A stretch of 64,000 nt of DNA from Yamagishiella unicocca (taxonomy: Eukaryota; Chlorophyta; Chlorophyceae; Chlamydomonadales; Volvocaceae): contig BDSL01000168.1 of NCBI GenBank assembly GCA_003116995.1, forward strand, positions 1-64,000, in the 5' to 3' direction. A program made the position numbers and the translations under genes. Shown here piece by piece: positions 43,491 through 63,245 of this stretch; position 1 is the stretch's first letter; each line of letters opens with the position of its first letter. The notes under the pieces were generated by a model. It did no database searches. It was given only the letters and a program-made list of their open reading frames with translations, and was not told the origin of the DNA.

Positions 43491-44365
43491 GTCCGTATGT
43501 GCCCATGTCAAAGAAGTGGGAAGCTCGGAAGTCGGAACACTGGACGAAGGTCACTCTGCGGCTCCGGAGCTACTCACGTACACAGTCACGGTGCAGTTGC
43601 CAACTAGCCACAAGTCGATGGCTGCCGGAGGGTGCCCGATTTCTGGGGACCCGACGAAATAGGTCAGTTTTCTTAAGAAAATTTCGACTGGCTGGCGACG
43701 ATTTTCAGCTAAAAAGCGCCTTTGGCGCCTTTTTCTCCGACGATTTAGGCCCACGGAATTTCGTCTAAAAAGTCACTTTTCGCAAAAATTTCGAGGGCAA
43801 ACCACATGATAGCAGCACTGCCTCCAATGCTTGGACTCCAACGAAGACATTTCGACGTTCCCAAATCGAAACTGTCCGGCGAGGAAAAAAAGTAAACGAC
43901 TCTAAAAGAGAACACAGCCACCGCAATTACACGGGGCTCATAACCTGTTGTAAAACGGACCAGCTGCGTGTCAGACTGGCTTCCCGGAGCGGACCAGTGC
44001 GTAAGCCTTAAGAGACCAGACCCAAAAGTCTCAAGCATGCAACGGTTACAATCAGCTGTCTGAGGTAGAAAACCTCAGCCAAAATATAGTTCCCAGGTAA
44101 CACTTCCGTACAAGGCGGGCGGCGAGGTAAAGACAGCTACCAAGGCGGGCGGCGAGGTAAAGGCAGGTACACAAAACGACTCTATGAACCAACTGCCAAC
44201 AGCGATACTAGATGCTACGGGTTCAACAGCAGAAGGCTGGCCGTTTCTCAACAGACGCCGTTTTAGATTGAGACTAACTACGGAAGTCGGGTGTTACAGG
44301 AATTACCGTGTAGAGTGTACCAGAGCCGAGAGCTCCGTTCAGTAACTTCGAATTCCATTGATCCG
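43491..44365. other. Upstream region of the 15-exon gene; no gene of its own
   Basis: 43,660-43,790 is AT-rich with GCGCCTTTGGCGCC (a palindrome) and TTTCGCAAAAATTTCG words. A direct pair CAAGGCGGGCGGCGAGGTAAA occurs at about 44,112 and 44,143. It presumably contains the promoter of the following gene, but no TATA box is evident. Confidence 0.4.
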
Positions 44366-51682
<7,317 letters not shown>

Positions 51683-51870
51683 ATCGTCCAGCCCGCTGTC
51701 CGACGACTGAGGCTCACTGGTGTACTCTACATACTATGGCTCACTATGGCAGAAGCCTCGTGAGGGGGACGCGGGAGTGCGGGGCCTTCACCGATGGGTT
51801 GACCTTCCCTACCAAACGGCTATATGGGTTAAGTCGGTGCACCAGCTTAGCTAAGTCGGTCCTAAGCTGG

Positions 51871-51875
51871 TGTAA
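51871..51875 (+). terminator. TGTAA polyadenylation signal candidate
   Basis: TGTAA, the usual green-algal poly(A) signal, 189 bases after the stop of the 15-exon gene. The motif is short and also occurs by chance. Confidence 0.4.
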
Positions 51876-51882
51876 AGCCTAT

Positions 51883-52720
51883 CTTACCAAACTTAGGGAT
51901 TGGCATTACCATGCTTCCTAAGAAACCAGCTTATGAACAGCTTAAGGACTTTCCCCCTGGCAAACTCAGTAAGTAAGCTGGTCCACCTGCTGCCTTGAGT
52001 GGTGTAGCAAGTGTGCGAGAGGGCAAGCAACGGACACATGTGAGGTTGATTTTTACTTGAAGGAGTGACGGTGTGACAGGAGTGTAGGAGTTGGCTGCTG
52101 TGGACAAATCGTCGAATAGGGCAGCACTGCTGAGAACACAGGAACAGCAGCACTGCTGAGGAAGCGCAGCACTGCTGAGAACACTAGTGCATGTAAGGGC
52201 TCTCAACATGCACTTCTGTACAGAACAACGACAGTCCCGGTGCCGCCAATAATGCTGTCGTATTCCTCCAGTTCAGTTAAAGTGGAGGTATACGACAGCA
52301 AGGCGCGCACAGCAACGGTCAAAGTACAGTGGCACTCAATGAATCTTCAATTCGCAACATAATCGTGCTATGTTCTTTCCATTGCGCTCATGTTTCGTCC
52401 TGAAGGGCACGCATAGAGATATTGGTGATATAGAGACCTTGTCCGGCCTCTCAGGGCCTTGACCTGAAATATGACAAGACATATTGACAACGAAATATTA
52501 CTGCTTACAGCTTAGCAGTTCACATGTGGCGCAATCGCTGGCTCGCGCTCTTTTTGAATTTACGCATTTCAAACTCGCAGGCTCGAACGACACTTGCGGT
52601 GCTTGTTAAATCACTGGACAAATTGGAGGTAAAGTTTTCTGGATCTATTTAACACATGGTAGCTTGATGTGTCAGGCAGCAGCACTGTTGACGCAAAGCC
52701 AAGTCTTTCATGCTGTTACA
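51883..52720. other. 3' flank of the 15-exon gene, no further gene
   Basis: It contains AGCAGCACTGCTGAG repeated three times at about 52,122-52,180, and no supported reading frame. Confidence 0.5.
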
Positions 52721-54290
52721 GAGGCCACCTACAGCTTTCAACATTTTCTCTGCAGGGCTTTTGTGTGCGGCAAATGGCTTGTGGACTGTCCAGCAGCGGA
52801 GCTAGGGGCTTTTGTGGGCGGCAAATGGTGTAGAGGCGGTCCAGCAGCAGCGCTAGAGGCATAACATGGCCCCCAGGTGAGCAGAGGGAGTGGCCACATA
52901 TAGCCCAGGTGAGCAGAGGGAGTGGCCACATACAGCCCAAAACACATCCATTAGCGAGCGCTTGTGGGGTGCAGATGGCTTATGGGCGGACCAACAGTGT
53001 CACTAGGGGTAGGTATCATAAATCCTATGTGATCAATGGGAGGGAGCGCTGCACTGTGTGCATCCCGTTGCTCACCCACACGCTGTGCTATGTGCGTGTC
53101 GCCACGCACGCTGCAACAGCGGCCACCTACAGCTTTCAACATTTTCTCTGCAGGGCTTTTGTGTGCGGCAAATGGCTTGTGGACTGTCCAGCAGCGGAGC
53201 TAGGGGCTTTTGTGGGCGGCAAATGGTGTAGAGGCGGTCCAGCAGCAGCGCTAGAGGCATAACATGGCCCCCAGGTGAGCAGAGGGAGTGGCCACATATA
53301 GCCCAGGTGAGCAGAGGGAGTGGCCACATACAGCCCAAAACACATCCATTAGCGAGCGCTTGTGGGGTGCAGATGGCTTATGGGCGGACCAACAGTGTCA
53401 CTAGGGGTAGGTATCACAAATCCTATGTGATCAATGGGAGGGAGCGCTGCACTGTGTGCATCCCGTTGCTCACCCACACGCTGTGCTATGTGCGTGTCGC
53501 CACGCACGCTGCAATAGCGGCCACCTACAGCTTTCAACATTTTCTCTGCAGGGCTTTTGTGTGCGGCAAATGGCTTGTGGACTGTCCAGCAGCGGAGCTA
53601 GGGGCTTTTGTGGGCGGCAAATGGTGTAGAGGCGGTCCAGCAGCAGCGCTAGAGGCATAACATGGCCCCCAGGTGAGCAGAGGGAGTGGCCACATATAGC
53701 CCAGGTGAGCAGAGGGAGTGGCCACATACAGCCCAAAACACATCCATTAGCGAGCGCTTGTGGGGTGCAGATGGCTTATGGGCGGACCAACAGTGTCACT
53801 AGGGGTAGGTATCACAAATCCTATGTGATCAATGGGAGGGAGCGCTGCACTGTGTGCATCCCGTTGCTCACCCACACGCTGTGCTATGTGCGTGTCGCCA
53901 CGCACGCTGCAACAGCGGCCACCTACAGCTTTCAACATTTTCTCTGCAGGGCTTTTGTGTGCGGCAAATGGCTTGTGGACTGTCCAGCAGCGGAGCTAGG
54001 GGCTCTTCTGGGCGGCAAATGGTGTAGAGGCGGTCCAGCAGCAGCGCTAGAGGCATAACATGGCCCCCAGGTGAGCAGAGGGAGTGGCCACATATAGCCC
54101 AGGTGAGCAGAGGGAGTGGCCACGTTCAGCCCAAAACACATCCATTAGCGAGCGCTTGTGGGGTGCAGATGGCTTATGGACGGACCATCAGTGTCGCTAG
54201 GGGTAGGTATCACATATCCTATGTGATCAATGGGAGGGAGCGCTGCACTGTGTTTCATCCCGTTGCTTACCCACATGCTGTGCTAAGCGG
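52721..54290. repeat. 398-bp tandem array, about 3.9 copies
   Basis: GGCCACCTACAGCTTTCAAC recurs at 52723, 53121, 53519 and 53917, an exact 398-bp period. Each unit contains a 37-bp direct pair (AGGTGAGCAGAGGGAGTGGC). Copies are nearly identical, so the array is young. 117-codon frames repeat with the unit. Confidence 0.95.
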
Positions 54291-55965
54291 AGCCCTTCGA
54301 GGCACCTTCTCCCTTGTTTGGTTGCTGGACAACACCAGGCAGGTCGATGATCAATCAGGTTCGGGTTTCAGCAATTCGTTTGCACCCAGCCGGCCGCCCC
54401 CCCTCTGCATCAATTGCGCCTCATCTAATGCCAGGTTATGTTAGGGAACGTTGGTTGCCTTAGGAAGCGAAGCCCTTGGAGGCACCTTCTCGCTTCTTTG
54501 GCTGCGAGACAACACCAGGCAGGTCCATGAGCAATCAGGTTTGGGTTTCAGCAATTCGTTTTCACCCAGCCGACCGCCCCCCACATCATTTTCACCTCAT
54601 TTAATGCCAGGCTATGGGGACTTCGGTATGGGAAGCGAAGCCTTGTGGGTAACCTCGCCAGTTCTCCCTCGCTTCTTTGGCTGCGAGACAGTAACCTTCC
54701 CAGTTCTCCCTCGCTTCTTTAGCTGCCAGACAACACCAGGCAGGTCCATGAGCAATCAGGTTCGGGTTTCAGCAATTCGTTTGCACCCAGCCCGCCAACC
54801 CCCCACATCATTTTCGCCTCATTTAATGCCAGGCTATGGGGACTTTGTTATGGGTAGCGAAGCCTTGAGGGGAACCTTCCCAGTTCTCCCTCGCTTCTTT
54901 GGCTGCCAGACAACACCAGGCAGGTCCATGAGCAGTCACGTTCGGGTTTCAGCAATTCGTTTGCACCCAGCCCGCCAACCCCCCACATCATTTTCGCCTC
55001 ATTTAATGCCAGGCTATGGGAACTTCGGTATGGGAAGCGAAGCCTTGTGGGGAACCTTCTCCCTCGCTTCTTTGGCTGCCAGACAACACCAGGCAGGTCC
55101 ATGAGCAATCAGGTTCAGGTTTCAGCAATTCGTTTGCACCCAGCCTGCCCCCCAGGTCCATACATGAGCAATCATACATGTTCGGGTTTCAGCAATGTGT
55201 TTGCACACAACCTGGGCCCCCCGCATCAATTGTGATGCGCCTCATTTAATGCCAGGTTATGGGACGTTGGTTGGCCTAGAGAGCGAAGCTGTTCGGGGAA
55301 CCTTCTCCCTTGTTTGGCTCTCAGACAACACCATGCAGGTTCATGAGGAATCATGTTCAGGTTTCAGCAATGTGTTTGCACCCAACCCGCCGCCTCCCGC
55401 ATCAATTGCGCCTCATTTAATGCCAGGCTTTGGGAACATCGATTGGCTTAGGACGGAAGCGGAGCTCTTCGAGGCCCCTTCTCCCTTGTTTGGTTGCTGG
55501 ACAATACCAGCCAGCCAGGTCCATGTGCAATCAGCTTTGGGTTTCAGCAATGCATTTGCACCCTGCCCGCCGCCCCCCTCTGCGACAATTGCGCCTAATT
55601 TTTTGCCAGGCTATGTTTGGGAATGTTGGTTGGCCTAGGAAGTGAAGCCGTTTGAGGAACCTTCTCCCTTGTTTGGCTGACAGACAACACCAGGAATGTC
55701 CATGAGCAATCAGGTTCGGGTCTCAGCAATGTGTTTGCACCCAGCCCACCGCTCCCCCACATCATTTTCGCCTCATTTAATGCCAGGCTATGGGAATGTT
55801 GGTTGGCTTAGGAAGCAGAGCCATTTGGGGAACCCTCTACCTCATTTATTTGCCAGACAACACCAGGCAGGTCCATAATCAAATCAGAATTGGGTTTCAG
55901 CAATGCGTTTGCACCCAGCCTGGCCCCCCCCACCGCATCAATTGCGCTGCATTTAATGCTTGATT
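54290..55965. repeat. ~180-bp degenerate tandem array, about 9-10 copies
   Basis: Each unit has GAAGCGAAGCC, CCTTCTCCCT, ACAACACCAGGCAGGTCCATG, GGGTTTCAGCAAT, TTTGCACCCAGCC and CATTTAATGCCAGGCTATGGG. Units differ by many substitutions and indels, in contrast to the homogeneous 398-bp array directly beside it. Confidence 0.9.
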
Positions 55966-57309
55966 ATGGGAACGTGTGGGGCACCAAAACATGCTTTTCA
56001 AGGCCACTGCATCAGATCATGCCCTCCCGCACGTATCCACAAACAGTTCTTAGTCTACATGACAGACAATGTATTCAGTTCGAATACTTTGTTGAAACGT
56101 GGCTGCTGGGGCCGGAGCCAGCCGGCATCAGGATGTACGGTGTCACAGCTTCGTGTCCCCACAATTGGTCTTATGAATTGCGCGGAAGCAGTGCTATATA
56201 TAATATAATTAATAAATTAATAATTAATGCCTAGCCAGTACTGTACGCACAATGTAGTCGTCGTTCTGCCCAGTCAAAGTGGTAACACACGTTCACGAAG
56301 CTCATTCGACAGCCTTGCTGGATGCAAATCCAGTAAACACAAGCTTTTATACTTTTACAGGTGAAGACAGTCCAGCATTTGGACTGCCTTGGATGGCAGG
56401 GACGACTTGGTGACGAGGATTTGAGTGGAGAAACTGCTTTCACACTTACACGGCAAGCAGCAGTCTGGACGTACGTTCTATTATCAAACGTTTTAGAGGT
56501 AATTTTGCTGAGGTCTAGCTTGGGGGCGGTGCCACGTTGACTTCGTTGGCCATTGTTAAGGAAGAAGTCAGTCATGGACCGTGTGCATTAATCGATTCCA
56601 AATCTGACCGCAATTCCTGACCGTATTGCTATTTTGATTACAGGTGCAAGCCCATGCCTACAGCGGTGTGGGATAGGCTGACCACCATGCGGCATCCAAA
56701 TGAGTAGCAGGCAAGTGAGCGGCGGGATACCACACCATAGCACCTTCAACTGATGTATGTTGTGCTAGAAGTTGGCCTATGGTAATGGACACCGCTTGTG
56801 CAGTAGTCGGACTGTGGCAGTGGGCGGGGATGATTGTCTACCACTTTTGACTGTATGCACCTACTGACTGCCGCCCACAACCCAGCCGCCCTGCAGGTAC
56901 AAGTAAGCTGGGCCTTGCACTGCTAGAGATAACCGCTAAGATGCCATTCAGGGCTGGAAGACAACCTTGACAAGGCATCAAATACCAATGCCATGCATGG
57001 ACGCGTGTGATGCATGGCTGTGTAAGCTGTAGGCCTTTTTTATGGTGCGGGTGGCAGCAGGTGTATGTGTGACTGGTGGGCTGCAGCTTAGCATATATTA
57101 TAGGGGGGTATGTATGTCAATATGCCTATAGCTTGGGATGGTGAGGGTGATACAGCAGCTGTTCCATTTGTATGTTGCGGAGACATGGGTACCTCATGGG
57201 TGCCAGGCAATCAACACGTACGGATCAATGCTTGTAATACAAAATTCTATTGGCATTCCATACCTACCGCCCCCAAATTCAGAAAAAATGGATATTCGAA
57301 TCCGCCAAT
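55966..57309. other. Unique non-coding stretch
   Basis: There is an AT-rich palindromic patch at 56,195-56,226 (ATATAATATAATTAATAAATTAATAATTAAT). No gene is supported. Confidence 0.45.
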
Positions 57310-57610
57310 TGAGAATCCGCTAAGAAACAGCTAATAACAATTCTGCCTCCCCTGCGAAAGATAAGCAGCTAAACACGTTTGGCGTTTGCGCTAAGTGGTT
57401 AAGAAATTTGCTAAGAAGGGCGGCACCGGCAATTTCTTACCACTAAGTTATTAAGAAAGGGTATTGCCGCTACCATGTTGCTTAGCGTTGCTTAGCATTT
57501 TTCTTAGCTAAGAGAGCGTTAAGTCGGTTTCCGTGCGTGCTCAGCAGCCCTTGAGTCTGCTTAGCGGGCCCGCCCTCCTGCCGTTTCTCAGCCTGTTAAG
57601 CTGCTAAATC
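57310..57610. other. GCTAAG/CTTAGC word-rich island
   Basis: GCTAAG, TTAAGAAA and GCTTAGC words recur in both orientations. It is similar in texture to 8,780-9,095 and 14,290-14,650 but with a different core word. Confidence 0.55.
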
Positions 57611-58804
57611 ACTGATTTAACCCATATAGCCGTTTGGTAGGGCTTGCTTCTCCGGTCTGCATCTCGACACTACTGTCATTTAGCAACCTGACAGCGCGGC
57701 CATGCAGGGCGTGACTGCGGAGTGTGGCTTCGTTTAGGCTAGGTCACGCCGAGCCGAACAAGTGGGGATCGTAGCCTTCCTTAAAGTGCCCCCAAACCCT
57801 TAACGAGAGGGCCTCTTGCTTGCTTGGCGCAGCAGACCTTCTATCCCGCCCGTGGCCCGAAGCTCCTCAGCAGGGTCTACGTCATATGCGTGTTGGTGTA
57901 TGAGGCATTCCCAGGATGTATACGGATCTTGCCGCTCCTGTCTGGTTCGTGACTTTTGGAAACGAAGCCATTTGCTCCCATGCACACCCACGCACATCTA
58001 TAATCCATATAATGTCCAGCTAGTTTGTGCCGACCCAGCACTTTCCTTGGATTGTGCCGGGCCCGGGTGTCCAGGTAAGGCAGTGCAGCTTCGACAATTG
58101 CCGCCCGGTGTACCGAACGTCGCAGCTTCGTATGTCCAGTTCGTTGAAGCTACGCACAGTACGTTTTCTGTCTTGTGTAGCCTAGACTGATCTCAGGTTT
58201 TCCAATGTAACTATGGCCCAACGCTGCCCGTTGGTCCCAGCCCGTGCCGCTCCCGGGTGACAGCAGAACATTTAAGTGTTGTCGCCAAAATGCCGTTTAA
58301 CGGTTAACGGCAAGTACTAATTCTGTTTTGTCAGGTTGAAGACCTTGGTCAGTTGGTACAGTCGCACTACGGGTCACACGTGTGTGTCTGCCCGCCAGTG
58401 TGATATGTGTGACCACTACCTTCGAATGTCACCTCTCTGAGGATGTTTGTCAGCTGTGTATCGCACGCGCCTTGCTTGGTCGCGCGGTGACGTTGACGTT
58501 GTGTTTGCGATTAACAGAAACTTGTAGGAACGCTGTGTGATGATCTCTGGTTGTACGGACACTGCTGTAGACACTGGGCACGCGTCCGGTGGACCCTTCC
58601 ATCCGGGTGTCATGACGCACTGCGTAATAATTGACACAGCGCGTCATTTGCGTAGGTTTTGCATGTTTCGCCACTTTCAGGCGACTTTGCCAGTCGGAGT
58701 CAGTTGGGACAGTTAGACCGTTAGTTAGACCGCGCGGTTCTTGGTTGCTACGGGCCCCTGTTGGAGGATCCCGTATCTGATTCGAGTTCGTAGCACTCCA
58801 TTTT
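57611..58804. other. No supported gene
   Basis: A 124-codon frame at 57,816-58,190 and several shorter ones lack motifs or consistent splicing. Confidence 0.4.
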
Positions 58805-59487
58805 GTAGTAACAGTTACAGTGGGCCCCAACCAGAAGAGGGAGAGCCAGAGGGTCAGCTGACCGAGCACTGAAGCGGGAACAAACAGGACGAAGGGAAAT
58901 CTTCCCAGACCAGACAGCACGAGCCACCCAGACAGGAACGGGCCAACCCGGGGAGAACGCACGAAAGCCCGCGAGCACAGGGGAGTTTGCCGCAAGGGCC
59001 CCCCATTCGGCGACGGACCCCCGCCGACCCCAATAGGTAAACCAACAGACCTGACAGCAGCTCGCGGGCTGCAACTGGGAAAGCTCCACGCCCCAGAAGT
59101 CCCCAAAGCAGGACGAGACCTAAAAGACAGACCAGAGGCTTAGCAAGAAGACCAGCGCAAAGCTAGTCCACCTCATACGGCCCCTCCGACCGCGAACACA
59201 CCAGCATACCACCCACCACCCGCAGAAACGGGTGGCGGGGGCCCACCGAGTCCCATCCTTTCGGAGGAAGCCCAAGGGCCGCAAAGCCCCGTAGCCGAAC
59301 CCAGAACGCCACCACGACACGGGTAGTAGCCCGCTCCAATAGGGCCGGGCCAGGCATAGCAGCCGGAACCCCCTGCTGGGCCGCCGCCATGAACCGCCGC
59401 CCGTCCTCCATGGCGGACACCGCAGCCAGCACCACCACGTCCCACACACACTGCTGCACGGCTTCTGGAGCTTGCACCAGCCAGACC
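58805..59487 (-). mobile_element. 5'-truncated non-LTR-retrotransposon-like copy B
   Basis: It encodes VWDVVVLAAVSAMEDGRRFM, then VVVAFWVRLRGFAALGLPPK and GPRHPFLRVVGG on the minus strand, and carries the same 3' non-coding part and terminus as copy A. The C-terminal frame (stop near 59,163) is still open for over 100 codons, which suggests a fairly recent insertion. Confidence 0.6.
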
Positions 59488-59882
59488 GCGAGGATTCGAA
59501 TGGGAGTCTGCGCCACGCGATGATGAGGATTAGTGGTTGTCAGGACACTGACCGATGGCAAGTCCCACTAATGACGAAACCGTTTAGTGATCTTACCCAT
59601 GGTTGGATAGTGTCCCCGGCCAAATCGGGCCTGTGGGATATGTAACAATTCACACCAGCATACGCCGCGCCCGTTGCAGGGTCACCTACTCGGACTCTCC
59701 CCCGTCCCAGCGAACCACAGAGCACCGCGGCCGCGTGAGCACTCCTTGAGACTCCAGCACCCTCACGGATCTGCCTTCCGAGCCCCTGCTCCATCCGCAC
59801 CACCCGTCGCCCGTCCAGCGCTGCTGCCTCAACATCCCGCTGCCGCGTGGCCACCCTCAGGAAAAGCAGGTTGCCCTGGGCC
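59488..59882. other. Spacer between copy B and the PHD-integrase relic
   Basis: Possibly the 3' part of the retroelement; no LTR was recognised. Confidence 0.35.
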
Positions 59883-60760
59883 TCACTCGCGCTCCGTGAC
59901 CAGCGCCATGGGGCCCGCCAGCCCCAGATCCTTGCAGCTCGAGCAGAACCACTCACCCTTACCCAGCTGCTTCAGGCACTTCCAGTGCCAGCTCGAGTTG
60001 CACCCATCACAGAGGAGCATGCTGGCCTCGCAACGCGGCGACCCACATACCTCGCACTGCAGGTCCCGTGCAGGCCGGAACAGGCGCGGGTCCAGGATCG
60101 GGTCTATCTCCAGCACGTGGCAGGGCAGCGTTGTTCGCACCCCCGTAGTCACCTGGGGCGTAGGTGCTGGGTTTGGCCAGGTAGCGGCCCGTACGGATCA
60201 CGGCAAAGCACAGACTGTCGCTGTGCTGCGCAATCAGCAGGAGGTTACCGGCGGCCGCTGGGTACACCTGCAGCACCCACGCCGCCCGCACGCCGCGACA
60301 GCGGTGTCGTCAAAGTTGATGAGCAGTGCGAGGCGCTCCTTATCCGCCGGTGGCACCACTGGGGCAACCCCGCCGTATAGCAGCTGGTACGGTGAGGACC
60401 GCACGGACGCCTGCGGCAAGCAGTGGTACCCGAGCGAGCAGCAGCTCCGGCGGCCCCTTCTCCCACGCCTGCGGATCCCGCGCCTCATAGCACGCCTTCC
60501 GCAGGGCCTCCTTTTCCACCGTCACGACGCGCTCCGCCGCGCCGTCAGCCTAGGGGGTGTTGGCGGACGTCTGGTGGTGGCCGATGAAACAGCGCTCCAA
60601 CAGTTCCGAAAACTCAGCATCAAATTCCGTCCCGTTGTCAGTCAACGCCGGCGCACCGAAGCGGGACAGCGCATCGTAGGAGATCGTCTTGTCGGTCAGC
60701 GGCGTCTCCACTGCACAGGGTGGGAGCGGTGGCCGCAGGCCCGCCCTCGCCCGCCGCTGA
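59883..60760 (-). pseudogene. Retroelement pol C-terminus: integrase core plus PHD finger, broken
   Basis: On the minus strand, from 60,750 downward: LTDKTISYDALSRFGAPALT, DNGTEFDAEFSELLERC and HHQTSANTP, then a TAG (60552-60550), then ADGAAERVVTVEKEALRK. This is the second Asp and the Glu region of a DDE integrase. SSPYQLLYGG follows in another frame. A C-terminal linker then leads to a PHD finger, CEVCGSPRC...MLLCDGCNSSWHWKCL...GEWFCSSC (C4HC3), with a stop at 59,883. PHD fingers read histone H3 tails and may steer integration, as the chromodomain does in the chromovirus. At least one nonsense codon and two frame changes make it inactive. Confidence 0.7.
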
Positions 60761-61330
60761 CTGGCCGGCGCCCCGTGCTGCGTCCCCACTGTGCAGTTTG
60801 CCGCAGGCCCGCCCTCGCCCGCCGCTGACTGGCCGGCGCCGTGCGCTGCGTCCCCATTGCGCATAGTGGGAGCGGTGGTTGCAGGCCCACCCTCGCCCGC
60901 CACTAACTGGCCGGCACCACGCGTGTCCCCGCTGGGCAGCGTGGGAGCGGTGGCGGAAGGCCCGCCCTCGCCCGCCGCTGACTAGCCGGCGCCGCGCGCT
61001 GTGTCCCCACTGTGCAGGGTAGGAGCGGTGGCCGCAGGTCCGCCCTCGCCCGCCGCTGACTGGCCGGCGCCGCACGCTGCGTCCCCATTGCGCAGGGTGG
61101 GAGCGGTGGCGGCAGGCCCGCCCTCGCCCGCCGCTGACTGCCCGGCGCCCCGCACTGTGTCCCCATTGTGCAGCGTGGGAGCGGTAGCGGCAGGCCCGCC
61201 CTCGCCAGACGCCAGCGCCGTGACCGTACGACTTCCTGTCCTGCGCTCCCGACTGCCCGCCGTTTCCGTCCGACTGCCCGTCGCTGCACGCTTCGTCCCT
61301 GCTGTGCTGTGTGGGAGCGATGGCGGCAGG
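60715..61330. repeat. 78-bp GC-rich tandem array, about 7 copies
   Basis: GTGGGAGCGGTGGCGGCAGG and CCCTCGCCCGCCGCTGACTGGCC recur every 78 bp (for example 61,019, 61,097, 61,175). It abuts the integrase just before the LTDKTI segment and replaces the part that should hold the first catalytic Asp. Frames of 160-360 codons in it are by-products of the period, which is divisible by three. Confidence 0.85.
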
Positions 61331-62479
61331 CACGCCCACGCCAGCTGCTCCAGCACCATCCCCGCCCGCCGCGGGCTGCCAGGCGCTGCACGCTGTATCA
61401 TCGCCGCTGCTATGCATGGAGTCGACTGTACTCAGAGCCGCGGCGGCGGCGGCGGCCACAGCAGCGGCGAGCGTCTCCTCAGATACTGCCCCCCACAGAT
61501 TCCAGCCTGCTGCTGCACCGGGCCACCAGTACCCGCTGCCCCAGCGTGAGGGCCGCAGCATTGGCCACAGCAATCCCTGGGTACGGCCCCTTGGCCGATC
61601 CGGCGAAGGCTGTGTGGGATGCTTGCTGGCCGTGTGCCGCCGCACCCAGGTCGCCGCCGCACCCAGGTCGCCGCCTGCAGCTGATGCTAGCGCCCACACC
61701 GACCCTCCAGAGGACACCAGCCCAGCGACAGAAGGTCACAGTGTAGGCTCAATGCATTCATCAGACATGACACAATACTTACCTCGCCACGCCTGCAAGT
61801 GCGGTCCGCCGAAGCAAAAATGTGGGTAGACTCCTGTCACAAGTAGCCGCAGTTGCTCTGTTGCTATCCATAAAATGTATCTTTCTATTCATCATTTGAT
61901 GCTGCGGCCACAAACTTGCACCAAGTTCATGTAGACGTAGGTCCACTTCTTATATAACACGTTGACTGAGGGAGCGCGTCGCGTACAGAAAAACAGACCA
62001 TCAAATGGGTTGTTCCTAGAGTATGTTCATATACCTACAAGCAGTTTGGACTGTGCTAGCCTTGAGCTCGGTGTTGCTGTCGTATTTCACTGGATCCACC
62101 TTCCTTCCGAGCTTCCGGTATCCACATACCCTTTCAAAACTCCTTTGGTTAGGTGGATATAACATATGAATGATTAATGCTCACAACAAAACTAAGCTTG
62201 TGCTATGTTGGAAAGTACCTATCAGCTGCTGCCAGCAGCTGCTTCCGCAGGTGCATTGATAAGTTGGTATTGGGCGTATGCGGCTTCCAATTTCTTTCTA
62301 CTTAATATTTTGTTGTTGGGGCGTTTAGCCAGCCAGCATAGCATGCAGTACTGCCACCAGAGAGGATACGGGAGGCATGCGCCCGTCCGCCCACCTGCCC
62401 GCCAACCATGTACATACATGATTGCTAGAATCTAGCCCGTTATTCTGGATGAATAAGTTGCACGATCGTCCACAGTTTA
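61331..62479. other. No supported gene
   Basis: GC-rich to 61,800 and then AT-richer; no motifs were recognised. Confidence 0.4.
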
Positions 62480-63245
62480 CCTTCATGGCACGGTATGTGG
62501 GGTGGGGCTACGATGATGCGCCGGCGGGCGACCGGGCACGTGCGACAACCCCGAATCCCGCTTTTTACACTGCTCAGGCAGCGGCAGGGAACCGCCCACT
62601 TTGGCGCCATGCTCTGCGTAGCTACAGGCCGATAACCGCCATGCTCGCGCGGCCTACGCCATGCACACAACCTATACGGGCTGGGGCGGGCGGTCACAGG
62701 CATAGGCTGCACACCTAGCGTGGTGAGCATGGCAGGGTATGTGGGTGGGGTGACGGTAATGCACCGGGCAACCGGACACGTGCGACAACCCCGAATCCCG
62801 CTTTTTACACTTGCAACTACTAATTTATCACAAGCACACACCATCCCATGCTCCAGGCGGGTTATACGCCGCAGTTCCGGCCTTGAGCATGGCTGCAATA
62901 CTCTGAGCACGGTGATGACCGTAAGCACGGTAAGGACCGTGCTCAGGCGGCGGCAGGGAACCGAATCCCGATTTTTACACTTGAAACTACTAATTTATCA
63001 CAATAATACACCATTCCATACTCCAGGCGGGTCATACGACGCAGTATCGGCCTTGAGCATGGCTGCAATACTCTGAGCACGGTGATGACCGTAAGCACGG
63101 TACGGACCGTGCTCAGGCGGCTGCAGGGAACCGCCCACTTTGGCGCCATGCTCTGCGTAGCTACAGACCGATAACCGCCGTGCTCGCGCGGCCTACGCCA
63201 TGCACACAACCTATACGGGCTGGGGCGGGCGGTCACAGGCCCAGG
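62480..63245. repeat. Interspersed/tandem repeat with a GAGCACGGT palindrome
   Basis: CAACCCCGAATCCCGCTTTTTACACT occurs at about 62,548 and 62,790, with a variant at about 62,960. The blocks GGGAACCGCCCACTTTGGCGCCATGC...CACACAACCTATACGGGCTGG occur at 62,588-62,690 and 63,127-63,230. TGAGCACGGTGATGACCGTA...GGACCGTGCTCA, a stem with 10-bp arms, occurs at about 62,902 and 63,075. Confidence 0.85.

Noticed and set aside
42885..43768. 240- and 292-codon frames
   Set aside because: The repeat period of 162 bp is divisible by three, so open frames are expected; the content is low-complexity Pro/Arg/Ser.
52721..54290. CRISPR-like array
   Set aside because: A 398-bp period with no unique spacers; this is a tandem repeat in a eukaryotic context.
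59480..59530. tRNA-like GATTCGAAT word
   Set aside because: A T-loop-like word alone; no acceptor stem or anticodon arm could be assembled.
60638..61829. 160-360-codon GC-rich frames on both strands
   Set aside because: Produced by the 78-bp array in GC-rich DNA; no domain visible.
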